Made by a program: the position numbers and the translations under genes. From positions 27,660 through 91,659 of the forward strand of contig JAZLDG010000102.1 of NCBI GenBank assembly GCA_045614565.1: a stretch of DNA of 64,000 nucleotides. The letters are read 5' to 3'. Within the stretch, counting starts at the first letter, position 1; every line of letters starts with the position of its first letter. Source of the DNA: Scatosoma sp045614565 (GTDB lineage Bacteria > Bacillota > Clostridia > Christensenellales > Borkfalkiaceae). Shown here one piece after another: positions 18,033-27,337 of the stretch. A model generated the notes under the pieces. It saw only the letters and a list, made by a program, of their open reading frames with translations. It was not told where the DNA came from and searched no databases.

Positions 18033-18737
18033 ATGAAATCATTTTTAATGCTTGGGCAATCAAATATGGCAGGTCGAGGCGATTTTGGCGAGGTGGAGGA
18101 AATCAATAATCCGCTTTGTAAAATGCTCCGAAATGGTAGATGGATATCTATGAGTGAGCCGATTAACCCTGATAGAGCAATTTTTGCATACTTTCATAGC
18201 GGAGTTGGGCTTGCAGCGAGTTTTGCCGACGAATACGCAAAATATTTTAACGAAGAAATCGGTTTAATTCCCTGTGCAGACGGCGGTACGGCAATCAAAC
18301 AGTGGCAACCAAACGAATTGCTCTTTGATAACGCTGTTGCGCAGGCAAAGTTGGCACAAAGAACGTCTGAAATCGCTGGGATTTTATGGCACCAGGGCGA
18401 AAATGATAGCCATAATATCGAAGATGTGGAGCTTTATCGGGAACGGTTTCTTAATCTATTTAGTCACCTTTTTAAGGAATTGAATTTGCCGAAAGAAATA
18501 CCTGTTATTATCGGTGAATTGGGTGAGTTCGTTGGTGACTACGACAATGGAAAATATAAGTATTTTAAAGAAATCAATGCTATACTTAATAATTTAAGTG
18601 AAGAATTTCCTTGTAGTGCTTTTGTAAGCGCAAGCGGTTTAGCTTGCAAAAATGACGGTATTCATTTCAATTCAAAATCCTATCGTGAATTTGGTAAGCG
18701 GTATTTTCAATCGTATTTAAGGACAATAGGGCAATAA
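18033..18737 (+). CDS. Carbohydrate acetyl esterase of the SASA/CE6-like SGNH group
   Basis: A 234-residue protein beginning FLMLGQSNMAGRGDF: GQSNMAG is the nucleophile block of sialate O-acetylesterase/CE6 proteins. A second block is WHQGENDS and the catalytic Asp/His is in NDGIHFNS near the end. These enzymes remove acetyl groups from sugars. There is no signal peptide, so it acts on internalised substrate. It follows the glycyl radical enzyme by 12 bp. It is one of two unrelated SGNH-type hydrolases in this operon. Confidence 0.88.
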   Translation: MKSFLMLGQSNMAGRGDFGEVEEINNPLCKMLRNGRWISMSEPINPDRAIFAYFHSGVGLAASFADEYAKYFNEEIGLIPCADGGTAIKQWQPNELLFDNAVAQAKLAQRTSEIAGILWHQGENDSHNIEDVELYRERFLNLFSHLFKELNLPKEIPVIIGELGEFVGDYDNGKYKYFKEINAILNNLSEEFPCSAFVSASGLACKNDGIHFNSKSYREFGKRYFQSYLRTIGQ

Positions 18738-18751
18738 AATGGTAAGACGAT

Positions 18752-19699
18752 ATGAGAAAAACGATTCATACGGTGCTTGGTGAAATAAACGCCAACGATA
18801 TAGGCACGGTGCTTTCCCACGAGCATATTCTTTGCGTGTCGCACGCATTGAAAATTGGCTTTGGTGATAAGTGGTTTAATACGCGCGAAGTGATTGAGTG
18901 TGCGGTAAAAGCATTGCAACAAGTAAAAGCGGAATGTGGCGTAGATACAATTATTGACGGAACGCCGTTAAACTTGGGGAGGGATGTATCGATGTTGCAA
19001 GAAATTTCTCGTCGAAGCGGAGTGAATATCATCTTATCAACGGGCTTGTACTATACGGAAGATTATTTTTTACGCGCAAAAACTCCTGAATTTCTTGCGC
19101 AATTCTTCATTGACGAGTGTGTAAACGGCGTAGCGGATACGGGCGTAAAACCTGAATTTTTGAAGTGCGCAACCAACGATAGAGGGGTTACGCCATTAAA
19201 TGAAAAGTCGGTAGAAACAATGGCTATCGTGCAAAGAGAAACGAATCTCCCCTTATTTGCGCATAACTATCACGCATTAAAAACGCCGTATGAACAAATT
19301 AAAATATTTGAAAAAAATAAAGTTAATATGTCGAAAGTAATAATCGGGCATAGTAGTGATTCGGATGATATTGATTATCTGGAAGATTTTTTGCGATTAG
19401 GTTGCTTTTTAGGTTTTGATAGGATATATAGGGACTGTTTGAGAGTGGCAAAAACGATATGTAAACTTGTAGAACGTGGTTGGGAAGATAAATTGCTACT
19501 TTCTCACGACTGGGCGGTATTTATAGATTCTCAAAATTATTCTTGGGAAGAACGGAAAGACAAAATATTTGCGCCCGAACATAACCTTACGAATGTGCAT
19601 AAAAACCTTATTCCGCATTTGAAAGAATTAGGGGTAAGCCAAAAGCAAATTGACAAAGCTTTGCACGACAATCCGCTTACATTGATGAACCGCACTTGA
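18752..19699 (+). CDS. Phosphotriesterase-like amidohydrolase/lactonase, copy 1
   Basis: A 315-residue TIM-barrel hydrolase. The metal ligands of the phosphotriesterase family are all visible: HEH (H23, H25), the bridging lysine in FLKCATND, one His in LFAHNYH, one in VIIGHSSDSDD and Asp in LLSHDW. Natural members are mostly lactonases or sugar-phosphate lactonases. It is a homologue of the gene at 23013 (same order of motifs and a very similar N terminus), so the operon has two versions, possibly for two related lactones. It begins 14 bp after the acetyl esterase. Confidence 0.88.
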   Translation: MRKTIHTVLGEINANDIGTVLSHEHILCVSHALKIGFGDKWFNTREVIECAVKALQQVKAECGVDTIIDGTPLNLGRDVSMLQEISRRSGVNIILSTGLYYTEDYFLRAKTPEFLAQFFIDECVNGVADTGVKPEFLKCATNDRGVTPLNEKSVETMAIVQRETNLPLFAHNYHALKTPYEQIKIFEKNKVNMSKVIIGHSSDSDDIDYLEDFLRLGCFLGFDRIYRDCLRVAKTICKLVERGWEDKLLLSHDWAVFIDSQNYSWEERKDKIFAPEHNLTNVHKNLIPHLKELGVSQKQIDKALHDNPLTLMNRT

Positions 19700-19718
19700 A
19701 GTAGTTAAAGAGGTAATT

Positions 19719-20579
19719 ATGAAAATATTAACACAAAAGCGTTGTAATATAGGGGAAGGACCTATTTGGAATGATAAAAAACAAAAGCTTTATTTCACAA
19801 ATGGATTTGGTGGAAATGAAATGTGCATGTACGATTTCCAAATGGATAAGGTAACCACTCGTTCTTTGCCCTTTGGTGTCGCTGCGTTCGCGCTTGATGC
19901 GGAAAATCATCTTATTGTTTCGCATAGCGACGGTGTGCATATCCTAAATGACGATAATTCCTTAACGTCCATTTACGATAATTCTAAATATGAAATTAGG
20001 TTTGCCAACGATATGAAGGTGGGGCCTGACGGCGCAATTTACGTGGGTACGCAAAGCGGTAAAAGAAAAGGTGTTTCGGATAAAATCGACGGGAAGTTAT
20101 ATCGTATTTCATCAAAAGGCGAAGTAGATATTTTGCTTGACGGATTGATTTTGTCCAACGGAATGGAATGGTCGATCGATGAAACGAAGTTTTATCATAC
20201 CGATAGTGACACGGGGATTATCAAAGAATATGATTTTGATAAAATGTGTGGTAATATTCAATTTACTGGCAGACAGGTGCGCGTTCACGGGGTAGACGGG
20301 TTTACAATCGGGCAGGATAATCGCTTGTATGTCGGATGTTGGGGACAAGGGCATATTGCAGTTGTAGAAACAGAAAAGATGGATATAGTAGATTATATTC
20401 CAACGCCTTGCAAAATTCCCACCAGCTGTGGATTTTGTGGTGAAAATTTGGATATTTTAGCTATTACTACGGCAAGCTCTTTTGCTAATTTGACTATAGA
20501 TAAAAATGCTGGTTTTACCATTTTGAAAAAGATGGACATTCACGGTAGGAAACCTTATTTGTATGGAGGTCAATTATGA
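19719..20579 (+). CDS. SMP-30/gluconolactonase-family lactonase
   Basis: A 286-residue six-bladed propeller hydrolase. Metal-site residues appear in order: Glu in GEGPIWN, Asn in LSNGMEWS and Asp in GVDGFTIG, with FANDMKVGPDGAIYVGT between. Such proteins open sugar-1,5-lactones or related lactones. It overlaps the next gene by 4 bp (ATGA), so they are translationally coupled. Its presence beside two phosphotriesterase-like proteins is the main reason to think the pathway passes through one or more lactones. Confidence 0.9.
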   Translation: MKILTQKRCNIGEGPIWNDKKQKLYFTNGFGGNEMCMYDFQMDKVTTRSLPFGVAAFALDAENHLIVSHSDGVHILNDDNSLTSIYDNSKYEIRFANDMKVGPDGAIYVGTQSGKRKGVSDKIDGKLYRISSKGEVDILLDGLILSNGMEWSIDETKFYHTDSDTGIIKEYDFDKMCGNIQFTGRQVRVHGVDGFTIGQDNRLYVGCWGQGHIAVVETEKMDIVDYIPTPCKIPTSCGFCGENLDILAITTASSFANLTIDKNAGFTILKKMDIHGRKPYLYGGQL

Positions 20580-21175
20580 AAAATATATTTTTAATAGGAG
20601 ATTCTATACGTTTCGGCTCATATGGCTGTACTTCTCAAAGCCCAGGCTATGGCGTTTACGTAAAAGAGAAACTTGAAAACAAGGCTACCGTGTACGCGCC
20701 GAACGAAAATTGTCGGTTTGCGCAATATACGCTTCGATATTTACACGAATGGGCAAATGCTATTCCCAAAGCGGAAATAGACGTTGTACATTGGAATAAC
20801 GGGCTTTGGGACGTTTTACGACTCTTCGGCGATGAACCGTTTACCGAAATCAATTATTACGGAGAATCGCTAAAACGTATTTATAAACGTATTAGGTTTT
20901 TATTTCCTAACGCAAAGATTATTTTTGCTTTATCCACTTCCGTAAAGGAAGAGTGGGGAAATAAGGATTTCTTTCGTTATAATCGCGAAATTGAACTATA
21001 TAATCAAAAAGCCGTTGAAGTTTTATCGCCACTCGGAGTGCAATTCAATGATTTGTATTCTATTACAAAAAGATTTGACGATAATTTACGCTCCGATTGG
21101 GTGCATTATGGGGAAGAAGGTTCAAAAATTTTAGCGGACACGGTTATCGAGAAATGTTTTGAGGTAATAGAATGA
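20576..21175 (+). CDS. SGNH/GDSL-family esterase
   Basis: A 199-residue protein with the GDS nucleophile (IFLIGDSIRFG), an Asn block (HWNNGLWDV) and the catalytic Asp/His at the end (SDWVHYGEEG). Starts inside the stop of the lactonase gene and ends overlapping the transporter start by 4 bp. No signal peptide. Probably removes an acyl group from an internalised sugar derivative; the exact bond is unknown. Confidence 0.85.
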   Translation: MKNIFLIGDSIRFGSYGCTSQSPGYGVYVKEKLENKATVYAPNENCRFAQYTLRYLHEWANAIPKAEIDVVHWNNGLWDVLRLFGDEPFTEINYYGESLKRIYKRIRFLFPNAKIIFALSTSVKEEWGNKDFFRYNREIELYNQKAVEVLSPLGVQFNDLYSITKRFDDNLRSDWVHYGEEGSKILADTVIEKCFEVIE

Positions 21176-22086
21176 AAAGTAAATTATCGGGGTTAAGAAC
21201 AATTCTTTTAGCGCTTATTGTAATGGCTCTTTGGGGATCGTTGTTTCCTTGCATTAAACTTGGCTATAAAGCGTTTAATATCGAGAGCACGGATATTCCA
21301 AGTATTTTAATGTTTGCTGGGACACGGTTTACAACATGTGGCGTTATTATTTGCGCTATTGCACTTATTAAAAAGGACAATATAGAAAAACCGAAAGTGA
21401 AATCGGTTGGTATCATTTTACTTATAGGCGTGTTTTCCATCATCTTGCATTATGCTTTTACTTATATCGGATTAAGCTCTACTGATAGTTCCAAGACGGC
21501 ACTTATCAAACAGCTTGGCTCGTTGCTTTATGTTTGCTTTGCTTTCTTGTTTTTCAAAAACGAAACGTTCAGCGTTTGGAAAATTGTAGGGGCAATTGTT
21601 GGTTTTTTAGGGATTATCGCTATCAATTTCAATCCAGACGGGATTTCTTTTTCGTTGGGGGATATTTTAATTATGTTGGCATCCGTTTGTACGGTCGCTT
21701 CCGGTATTTTGACCAAAAAAATTGCGGGGAATAACTCTCCGTTTTGGATTACAGGCATTTCTCAGCTGTCGGGCGGTGTTGTTTTAATGCTCGTGGCGTT
21801 TATAATGGGCGCAGATATGATTACGTTTAACTGGTATTCTCTGGGAGTATTTGCATATATTTGTACGGCTTCGATGATAGGCTACGTTTTATGGAATTAT
21901 ATCTTAAAAACAAGCGACCTTTCTAATATGTTCATTATCAAGTTTGCCGAACCTTTATTTGCGTGTATTTTTGGGGCAATATTACTTAACGAAAATATCT
22001 TTCAATGGCAATACCTGATTGCGTTTGTTTTGATTTCCGTTGGAATTGTATTGGGAAATAAAACGAAAAAGGAGCAAAAAAAATGA
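21172..22086 (+). CDS. EamA/DMT-superfamily transporter
   Basis: A 304-residue membrane protein with about ten hydrophobic segments in two EamA repeats (for example ALIVMALWGSLFPCIKLGY at the start and PLFACIFGAILLNENIFQW near the end). Members carry small metabolites such as nucleotide sugars, amino acids or riboflavin, usually as exporters or exchangers. It is coupled by 4-bp overlaps to the genes on both sides, so it belongs functionally to the glycyl radical enzyme operon. A decayed paralogue lies at 24288-25233. Confidence 0.88.
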   Translation: MKSKLSGLRTILLALIVMALWGSLFPCIKLGYKAFNIESTDIPSILMFAGTRFTTCGVIICAIALIKKDNIEKPKVKSVGIILLIGVFSIILHYAFTYIGLSSTDSSKTALIKQLGSLLYVCFAFLFFKNETFSVWKIVGAIVGFLGIIAINFNPDGISFSLGDILIMLASVCTVASGILTKKIAGNNSPFWITGISQLSGGVVLMLVAFIMGADMITFNWYSLGVFAYICTASMIGYVLWNYILKTSDLSNMFIIKFAEPLFACIFGAILLNENIFQWQYLIAFVLISVGIVLGNKTKKEQKK

Positions 22087-22979
22087 AAGCGAAAATATTT
22101 GAAATTAAACGCTTCGCTGTACACGACGGTGATGGTATAAGAACTACCGTATTTTTTAAGGGTTGCCCTTTGAAATGCGTATGGTGTCATAATCCCGAAG
22201 GAATTGCTTTAAAATCCGAGCTCGCTTATTATTCCCATAAGTGTATCTCTTGTGGAGAATGTCTATCCGTATGCCCTGCGAGTGCACATTCGATGAAAAA
22301 CGGTAAACACATTTTTAACCGTGAGAAGTGTATTGCCTGTGGGAAATGTACCGAAGTTTGTCTTGGTAATGCGTTGACTTTATACGGTAAAGAAAGCACG
22401 GAGGAGGGGCTGATGTCTGTTTTATTGAACGACAAAGAGTTTTATGATAACTCGAACGGCGGTGTTACGCTTTCGGGCGGGGAATGTCTATTACAATCGG
22501 ATTTTTGCTCCGAACTGTTGAAAAAATTAAAAGAAAACGGCGTACATACTGCTGTTGATACTTGCGGTTTTATTTCAAAAGCAGCCTTAGATAAAGTAAT
22601 TCCCTACACTGATGTTTTTCTTTATGATATAAAAGCATATGAAGAAGAAACTCATAAGACATGTACTGGGCAAGGGAATAAAGTTGTTCTTGAAAATCTT
22701 TTATATTTAGATACGAAAGGCGCGAAAATAGAAGTTCGCATTCCCTACGTTCCTAATTTTAATGATAAGGAAATGGCAAAAATAGGCGAATTTTTGAGTA
22801 AATTAAAAAATTTGAAAAAAGTTCGTCTTCTTGCTTACCATAATTATGCAGGTTCAAAATACGATAGCTTAGGTATGGTAAATACGCTGCCTGAAAAAAC
22901 TCCGACGGAAGAAAATTTAGAAAAAGCAAGAAAAGAAATAAAAGCAAACATAGGAAATCGAGATTTGATAGTTGAATAA
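22083..22979 (+). CDS. Glycyl radical enzyme activase (radical SAM)
   Basis: A 298-residue activating enzyme. The radical SAM motif is GCPLKCVWCH (C28, C32, C35). An inserted ferredoxin-like domain follows (CISCGECLSVCP and CIACGKCTEVC), as in activases of dehydratase-type glycyl radical enzymes and unlike the shorter PFL activase. Further motifs are GGVTLSGGECLLQ and DTCGF. It would place the radical on G724 of the enzyme at 15774. Four-base overlap with the transporter gene. The strong match of type to partner supports the view that the partner is an eliminase and not a true formate-lyase. Confidence 0.95.
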   Translation: MKAKIFEIKRFAVHDGDGIRTTVFFKGCPLKCVWCHNPEGIALKSELAYYSHKCISCGECLSVCPASAHSMKNGKHIFNREKCIACGKCTEVCLGNALTLYGKESTEEGLMSVLLNDKEFYDNSNGGVTLSGGECLLQSDFCSELLKKLKENGVHTAVDTCGFISKAALDKVIPYTDVFLYDIKAYEEETHKTCTGQGNKVVLENLLYLDTKGAKIEVRIPYVPNFNDKEMAKIGEFLSKLKNLKKVRLLAYHNYAGSKYDSLGMVNTLPEKTPTEENLEKARKEIKANIGNRDLIVE

Positions 22980-23012
22980 CATTTATATTATTTTTAAGAC
23001 AGGGAAAAATAT

Positions 23013-23939
23013 ATGAAAAAAATAAATACGGTACTAGGTACAATTGAACGAGAGTTTTTAGGTTCGACCCTTTGCCATGAACACGTGGCTTGTTTGAACC
23101 CGTCGTTTTATATGGCGTTTGGAGAAAAATGGATGAAAAGGGCTGAAGTGATAGATAATGCAGTGGCAATGTGTAGACGGGCGAAAGAGGATTGTGATAT
23201 ATCGACAATAATTGATGGGACTCCAATTGACCTTGGCAGAGATATAGATATGATTCGTGAAGTTTCACAAAAGAGTGGTGTAAATATTCTTATTTCAAGC
23301 GGTATATATTGTAGTGAGGAACAATTTTTATGGGGAAAAAAGGCGGAAAAACTAGCGGAATTTTTTATTTACGAATGCCAAAATGGGGTGGCGGGTACGA
23401 ATGTAAAACCAGCAATTTTAAAATGTGCTACAGGAAAACGCGGGGTAACGGAAATTAATGAATTGTTGCTTAATACAATGTCTATAACGCAAAAAGAGAC
23501 TGATTTGCCGATGTTTGCCCATAACGAACACAAGATAAAGACAGCTCCTGCACAACTTAAAATTTTTGAGAAAAATGGTGTTAATTTAGAAAAAGTAGTG
23601 ATTGGGCATTGTAGTGACTCTTATGATATTGAATACTTAATTGGTTTGTTGAAGAGTGGTGTCTATCTCGGGTTTGACAGGATATATCCGACTCATTACG
23701 AACGACAAGCGGAAACAATAGCGAAATTAATAGAAAGAGGTTATGAAGATAAGATTCTCGTTTCTCACGATTTTTTTGCTTTTTCGGACTTTAAAAATAA
23801 TGACTTTGAAGTACATAAAAAAAATGGGCGAGATTTTACAACAGTACATAAACAATTGTTTTCAGCTTTAAAGAAAATAGGTATAGAAGAAAAACAAATA
23901 CAAAAATTAACAATAAATAACCCTAAAAACCTGTTATAA
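23013..23939 (+). CDS. Phosphotriesterase-like amidohydrolase/lactonase, copy 2
   Basis: A 308-residue homologue of the protein at 18752. Metal ligands: HEH (H22, H24), lysine in ILKCATGKRG, His in MFAHNEH, His in VIGHCSDSYD, Asp in LVSHDFF. It starts 33 bp after the activase and is probably the last intact gene of the operon. More AT-rich than copy 1. The following DMT transporter copy is broken, so this second lactonase looks like the surviving part of a duplicated segment. Confidence 0.88.
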   Translation: MKKINTVLGTIEREFLGSTLCHEHVACLNPSFYMAFGEKWMKRAEVIDNAVAMCRRAKEDCDISTIIDGTPIDLGRDIDMIREVSQKSGVNILISSGIYCSEEQFLWGKKAEKLAEFFIYECQNGVAGTNVKPAILKCATGKRGVTEINELLLNTMSITQKETDLPMFAHNEHKIKTAPAQLKIFEKNGVNLEKVVIGHCSDSYDIEYLIGLLKSGVYLGFDRIYPTHYERQAETIAKLIERGYEDKILVSHDFFAFSDFKNNDFEVHKKNGRDFTTVHKQLFSALKKIGIEEKQIQKLTINNPKNLL

Positions 23940-24116
23940 GATTGGTTTAAACATATAATAGAAAAACGATTGAAAATATTTTAACTTTTCGCGTTGAGAA
24001 ATAAAAAAGTAAGATAAATTTACCAAACAGCGCTCAACAGGTCGTAATATATCGGGAGCTTTTGCTTGAAATTATGGTTGTTTTGAAGAAAGAAATAAAA
24101 ATGCCTATTAGCTACC

Positions 24117-24278
24117 ATGCCGCAGGTAGTAAAGGAAAGCTTTCGAGAGTGCTTAATCCTGTATTGGGAAGACGAAATTACTTTTTGCGTGGATAGATAT
24201 AGCAAAAGCAGTACAATGGAGCAGTTGAACTTAAAAATGGTAGAAACCATTGTTAAACAGTTGCAAAAAATATTATAA
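24117..24278 (+). other. Unassigned short remnant reading frame (53 codons)
   Basis: The 350 bp between the second lactonase and the decayed transporter hold one short frame ending in STMEQLNLKMVETIVKQLQK. I do not recognise it. It has no clear ribosome binding site and may be the tail of a lost gene, possibly a transposase. The rest of the gap shows nothing else. Confidence 0.25.
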
Positions 24279-24287
24279 TTTGATATA

Positions 24288-25233
24288 ATGAAACGAAAAG
24301 TAGATTAACAGGATTAAAACAATACTTTTGTCGCTTGTTGTAATGGCGCTTTGGGACTCTTTGTATCCGTGTATTAAAGTTGGATATAAAGCGTTTGCTT
24401 TCAATAGCACGGGTATTCCAAGTATTTTAATGTTTGCAGACACGCGTTTTGCGATATGTGGCGTGATTATTTGCGTCATTGCGCTGATAAAAAGGATAAA
24501 ATTGAAAAGCCCAAAAAGCAATTGATTGGTATCATCTTACTCGTGGGGCTTTTTCTATTATTTTGCATTATGCCTTTTTATATATCGGCATTAGTACCAC
24601 GGATAGTTCCAAAACTGCGCTGATTAAACAACTCGGTTTGCTTTTGTACGTGTGTTTTGCGTTTTTATTTATTAAAGACGAAACATTTAACGCTTGTAAA
24701 ATTGTGGGGGGGCGATTGTTGGCTTTTTAGGGATTATTGCTATAAGCTTTAACGGCAACGGTGTATCGTTTTCTTCGGGAGATATTTTGATTGTTTTTGC
24801 GTCCGTTTGTACGGTTGTAGCCAATATTCTTATAAAAAAGATAGCAAAAAACAATTTCTCGTTTTGGATAACGGGCATTTCTTAATTTATTGGCGGTATG
24901 ATTCTAATGATAGTGTCGCTATTATGGGGCAAAATGCTTAACTTTAACGGGCTGGTATTTGGGGTATTTGCGTATATATGCAGTGCGTCTATGGCAGGGT
25001 ATATTCTTTGGAGTTATATTTTAAAAACGAGCGACCTTTCTAATTTGTTTATTATTAAGTTTGCCGAGCCGTTATTCGCTTGTATCGTTAGCGCAATTAT
25101 ATTAAAAGAAAATATCTTTCAATGGCAATACTTGGTGGCGTTTGTTTTGATTTCTATAGGTATTATTATAGGAAATCAAAACACGGTTGTACATAAAGGA
25201 AAATCCCACAAAAAAACACGTGAGAAATTTTAA
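24288..25233 (+). pseudogene. Decayed EamA/DMT transporter, paralogue of 21172
   Basis: The region matches the intact transporter along its full length but in several frames. Examples: VMALWDSLYPCIKVGYKAF, STGIPSILMFADTRFA, FVLISIGIIIGNQ. There are shifts near the start (about 24295), near 24500 and near 24710, and a stop around 24885; the last open stretch runs 24898-25233. Nucleotide similarity to 21172-22086 is still obvious, so it arose by duplication. Not functional as a whole. Confidence 0.9.
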
Positions 25234-25243
25234 GGAGAAAACA

Positions 25244-26572
25244 ATGAAGGTTAAAGCAATTAAAACGGTAAAAAATAGTTCCCCTATGCAAGAGTTTTTA
25301 GGTATAGAGATTATTGATGATACAGGTAGAGGCTCTCGGGTGCTTAATTTGCACCCTGAAATTGAATATCAAGAAATAAAAGGCTTTGGCGGTGCGTTTA
25401 CGGAAGCCGCCGCCACGACATTGGATAAGTTGAGCAAAGAAAACCGCGAAAAAATTCTCAAATTATATTTTGATAAAGAATACGGTATCGGTTATAATTT
25501 AGGTAGAGTGCATATCAATAGTTGCGATTTTTCTTTGGGAAACTATACTTGCGTAGAAGAAAATGACGAAACGTTAGAAACGTTCCAAATCAATAGGGAT
25601 AAAGCGTCGGTTATTCCTATGTTAAAAGACGCTATGCGATATAATCAAATTGATTTATTGGCTTCGCCTTGGAGTCCGCCTGCTTATATGAAAACCAACA
25701 ATATGATGAATCAAGGCGGAAAACTTAAAAAAGAATATTACGAATTATGGGCGCAATATTTTGTGAAATTTATAGACGCGTATAAAAAGGAAGGTATCGA
25801 AATTCAGTGCGTTACAGTCCAAAATGAACCCAAAGCAACGCAAACCTGGGATTCTTGCGTGTATACAGCGGAAGAAGAAAAGGATTTTGTAGAAAATTAT
25901 CTTGGTCCTAAAATGTACGATAGGGGGATAAAGATTTTCTTTTGGGACCACGACAAAGAACGAATTATCGACCGAGCTAGCGTCGTTTTAAGTTCTGAAA
26001 AAGCGTTGCAATATATAACGGGGGTTGCTTTTCATTGGTATTCGGGCGACCACTTTGAAGAACTTGAAATGTTTAATAAACTGTATCCAAACAAAGATTT
26101 AATATTTTCGGAAGGGTGCTACGAGTATAAAAAAGGCACAATGGATACCGTAAAAATTGGGGAAAAATACGCGCACGATATGATTGGGAATTTTAACAAT
26201 TATTGTAATGCGTTTATTGATTGGAATTTGCTACTTAATGAAAAGGGTGGACCGAATCACGTTGGGAATTATTGCGATGCGCCTATTATGGCGGATACGC
26301 AAAAAAATGAAATTTATATTCACGATTCCTATTATTACGTTGGACATTTCAGTAAATATATCCAAAAGGGCGCGAAACGCATAGGTAGCAGTAAATTTAC
26401 AAGTGCGTTGGAAACGGTAGCGTTTAAAAATCCGGATGGGAGCATTGTTGCGGTTGTATTGAACCAAACGGAAGGCGACGTAGAGTTTATTTTTAGATTG
26501 AAGGGAAAAATGATTAAATGTAAAGCGGAAAGCCATTCCATTGCAACATATATTATCACGGACGTTGAATAG
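25244..26572 (+). CDS. GH30-family glycoside hydrolase
   Basis: A 442-residue retaining glycosidase. Family signs: GFGGAFTEAAA near the N terminus, ASPWSPPAYMKTN, the acid/base in VTVQNEPKA and the nucleophile in IFSEGCYE. GH30 includes glucosylceramidases, beta-1,6-glucanases and beta-xylosidases; which applies cannot be told. No signal peptide, so it acts in the cytoplasm on short substrates. The start at 25244 has TAAGGAGAAAAC. It follows the transporter pseudogene and ends at a very strong terminator. Confidence 0.92.
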   Translation: MKVKAIKTVKNSSPMQEFLGIEIIDDTGRGSRVLNLHPEIEYQEIKGFGGAFTEAAATTLDKLSKENREKILKLYFDKEYGIGYNLGRVHINSCDFSLGNYTCVEENDETLETFQINRDKASVIPMLKDAMRYNQIDLLASPWSPPAYMKTNNMMNQGGKLKKEYYELWAQYFVKFIDAYKKEGIEIQCVTVQNEPKATQTWDSCVYTAEEEKDFVENYLGPKMYDRGIKIFFWDHDKERIIDRASVVLSSEKALQYITGVAFHWYSGDHFEELEMFNKLYPNKDLIFSEGCYEYKKGTMDTVKIGEKYAHDMIGNFNNYCNAFIDWNLLLNEKGGPNHVGNYCDAPIMADTQKNEIYIHDSYYYVGHFSKYIQKGAKRIGSSKFTSALETVAFKNPDGSIVAVVLNQTEGDVEFIFRLKGKMIKCKAESHSIATYIITDVE

Positions 26573-26644
26573 CTTTTAAAATAGCTCGATTTACGAGAGA
26601 TAAAAGATATCGGTAGTAGAAAACGGAATACCTGTTTTTGCTAT

Positions 26645-26700
26645 AAATATATGCGCCGCCAAAAGTTAGGCTGACTTTTGGCGGCGCATATATTTTTTTT
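26645..26700 (+). terminator. Very strong terminator after the GH30 gene
   Basis: A perfect 22-bp stem (26645-26666 with 26674-26695), 7-nt loop and eight T. Also flanked by A-rich sequence on the other side, so it may act on both strands. Confidence 0.92.
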
Positions 26701-26703
26701 GAG

Positions 26704-27134
26704 GATTTTTATATAAGCACTGGGTGATATGCCATAGCGTTGATTAAAGGATTTTCTGAAAGAAAAAAAAGAGATGAATACACAAGTTTTTCCGAGGTTT
26801 CCGTTAAAGTCATTGTTCCTTCTATAATTAAGTTGCGTGATATCTCTAAACGTTTTGCTCGATAGTAAGCTTATAACGACTGTTTTGTTGTTTCCTTAAG
26901 GATATGAGATAAATATTCGTGGTCGAAATCAAAAATATTCGTCACCTCTTCCAATGATTGTAAGGGGATATGCGTATCAATGTAATGTATGGTTTGATAA
27001 CATAATTCTTCGTTTTTAGACGGTTGAACAAAAGATTTCGTATTTTTGTTTTTTAGAGAGAGAATAAGTTCAATGAGTATTTGTGTAAAAAGCGTTTCTA
27101 AATATAATTGCGTATATGTAACTAAAAATAACAC
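26704..27134 (-). pseudogene. Broken AraC-family regulator
   Basis: An 87-codon frame (26871-27134) ends with the first helix-turn-helix of an AraC protein (SLEEVTNIFDFDHEYLSHIL). Past a stop and a frame change the second half is still readable as FRKSFNQRYGISPSAYIKIL close to 26704. The sensor domain is absent. It is the remains of a third AraC-type regulator, lying between the GH30 gene and the DeoR locus. Confidence 0.7.
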
Positions 27135-27168
27135 GAAGAACCTCTGGGAGATCCAGGGGTTCTTCGTG
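27132..27168 (-). other. Long hairpin at the 5' side of the broken AraC gene
   Basis: CACGAAGAACCTCTGG (27132-27147) pairs with CCAGGGGTTCTTCGTG (27153-27168) with a single G-T pair. On the minus strand TTATTTTTAG follows, so it could end transcription there. The remaining bases to 27337 hold nothing I can name. Confidence 0.6.
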
Positions 27169-27337
27169 CTTATAGGTGATAATAAACGAAATAAATCACC
27201 TGTTAAGTTTTGGCCCTTTTCGGCGGATTATAACATAAATGCTTTTCAACAATTAAAACAGTTATTACAAAAAACTTTAAAAAATTGGAAATAATTTCAG
27301 TATTGCCTATATGGGTAGAATATGCAATAATTAAAGC

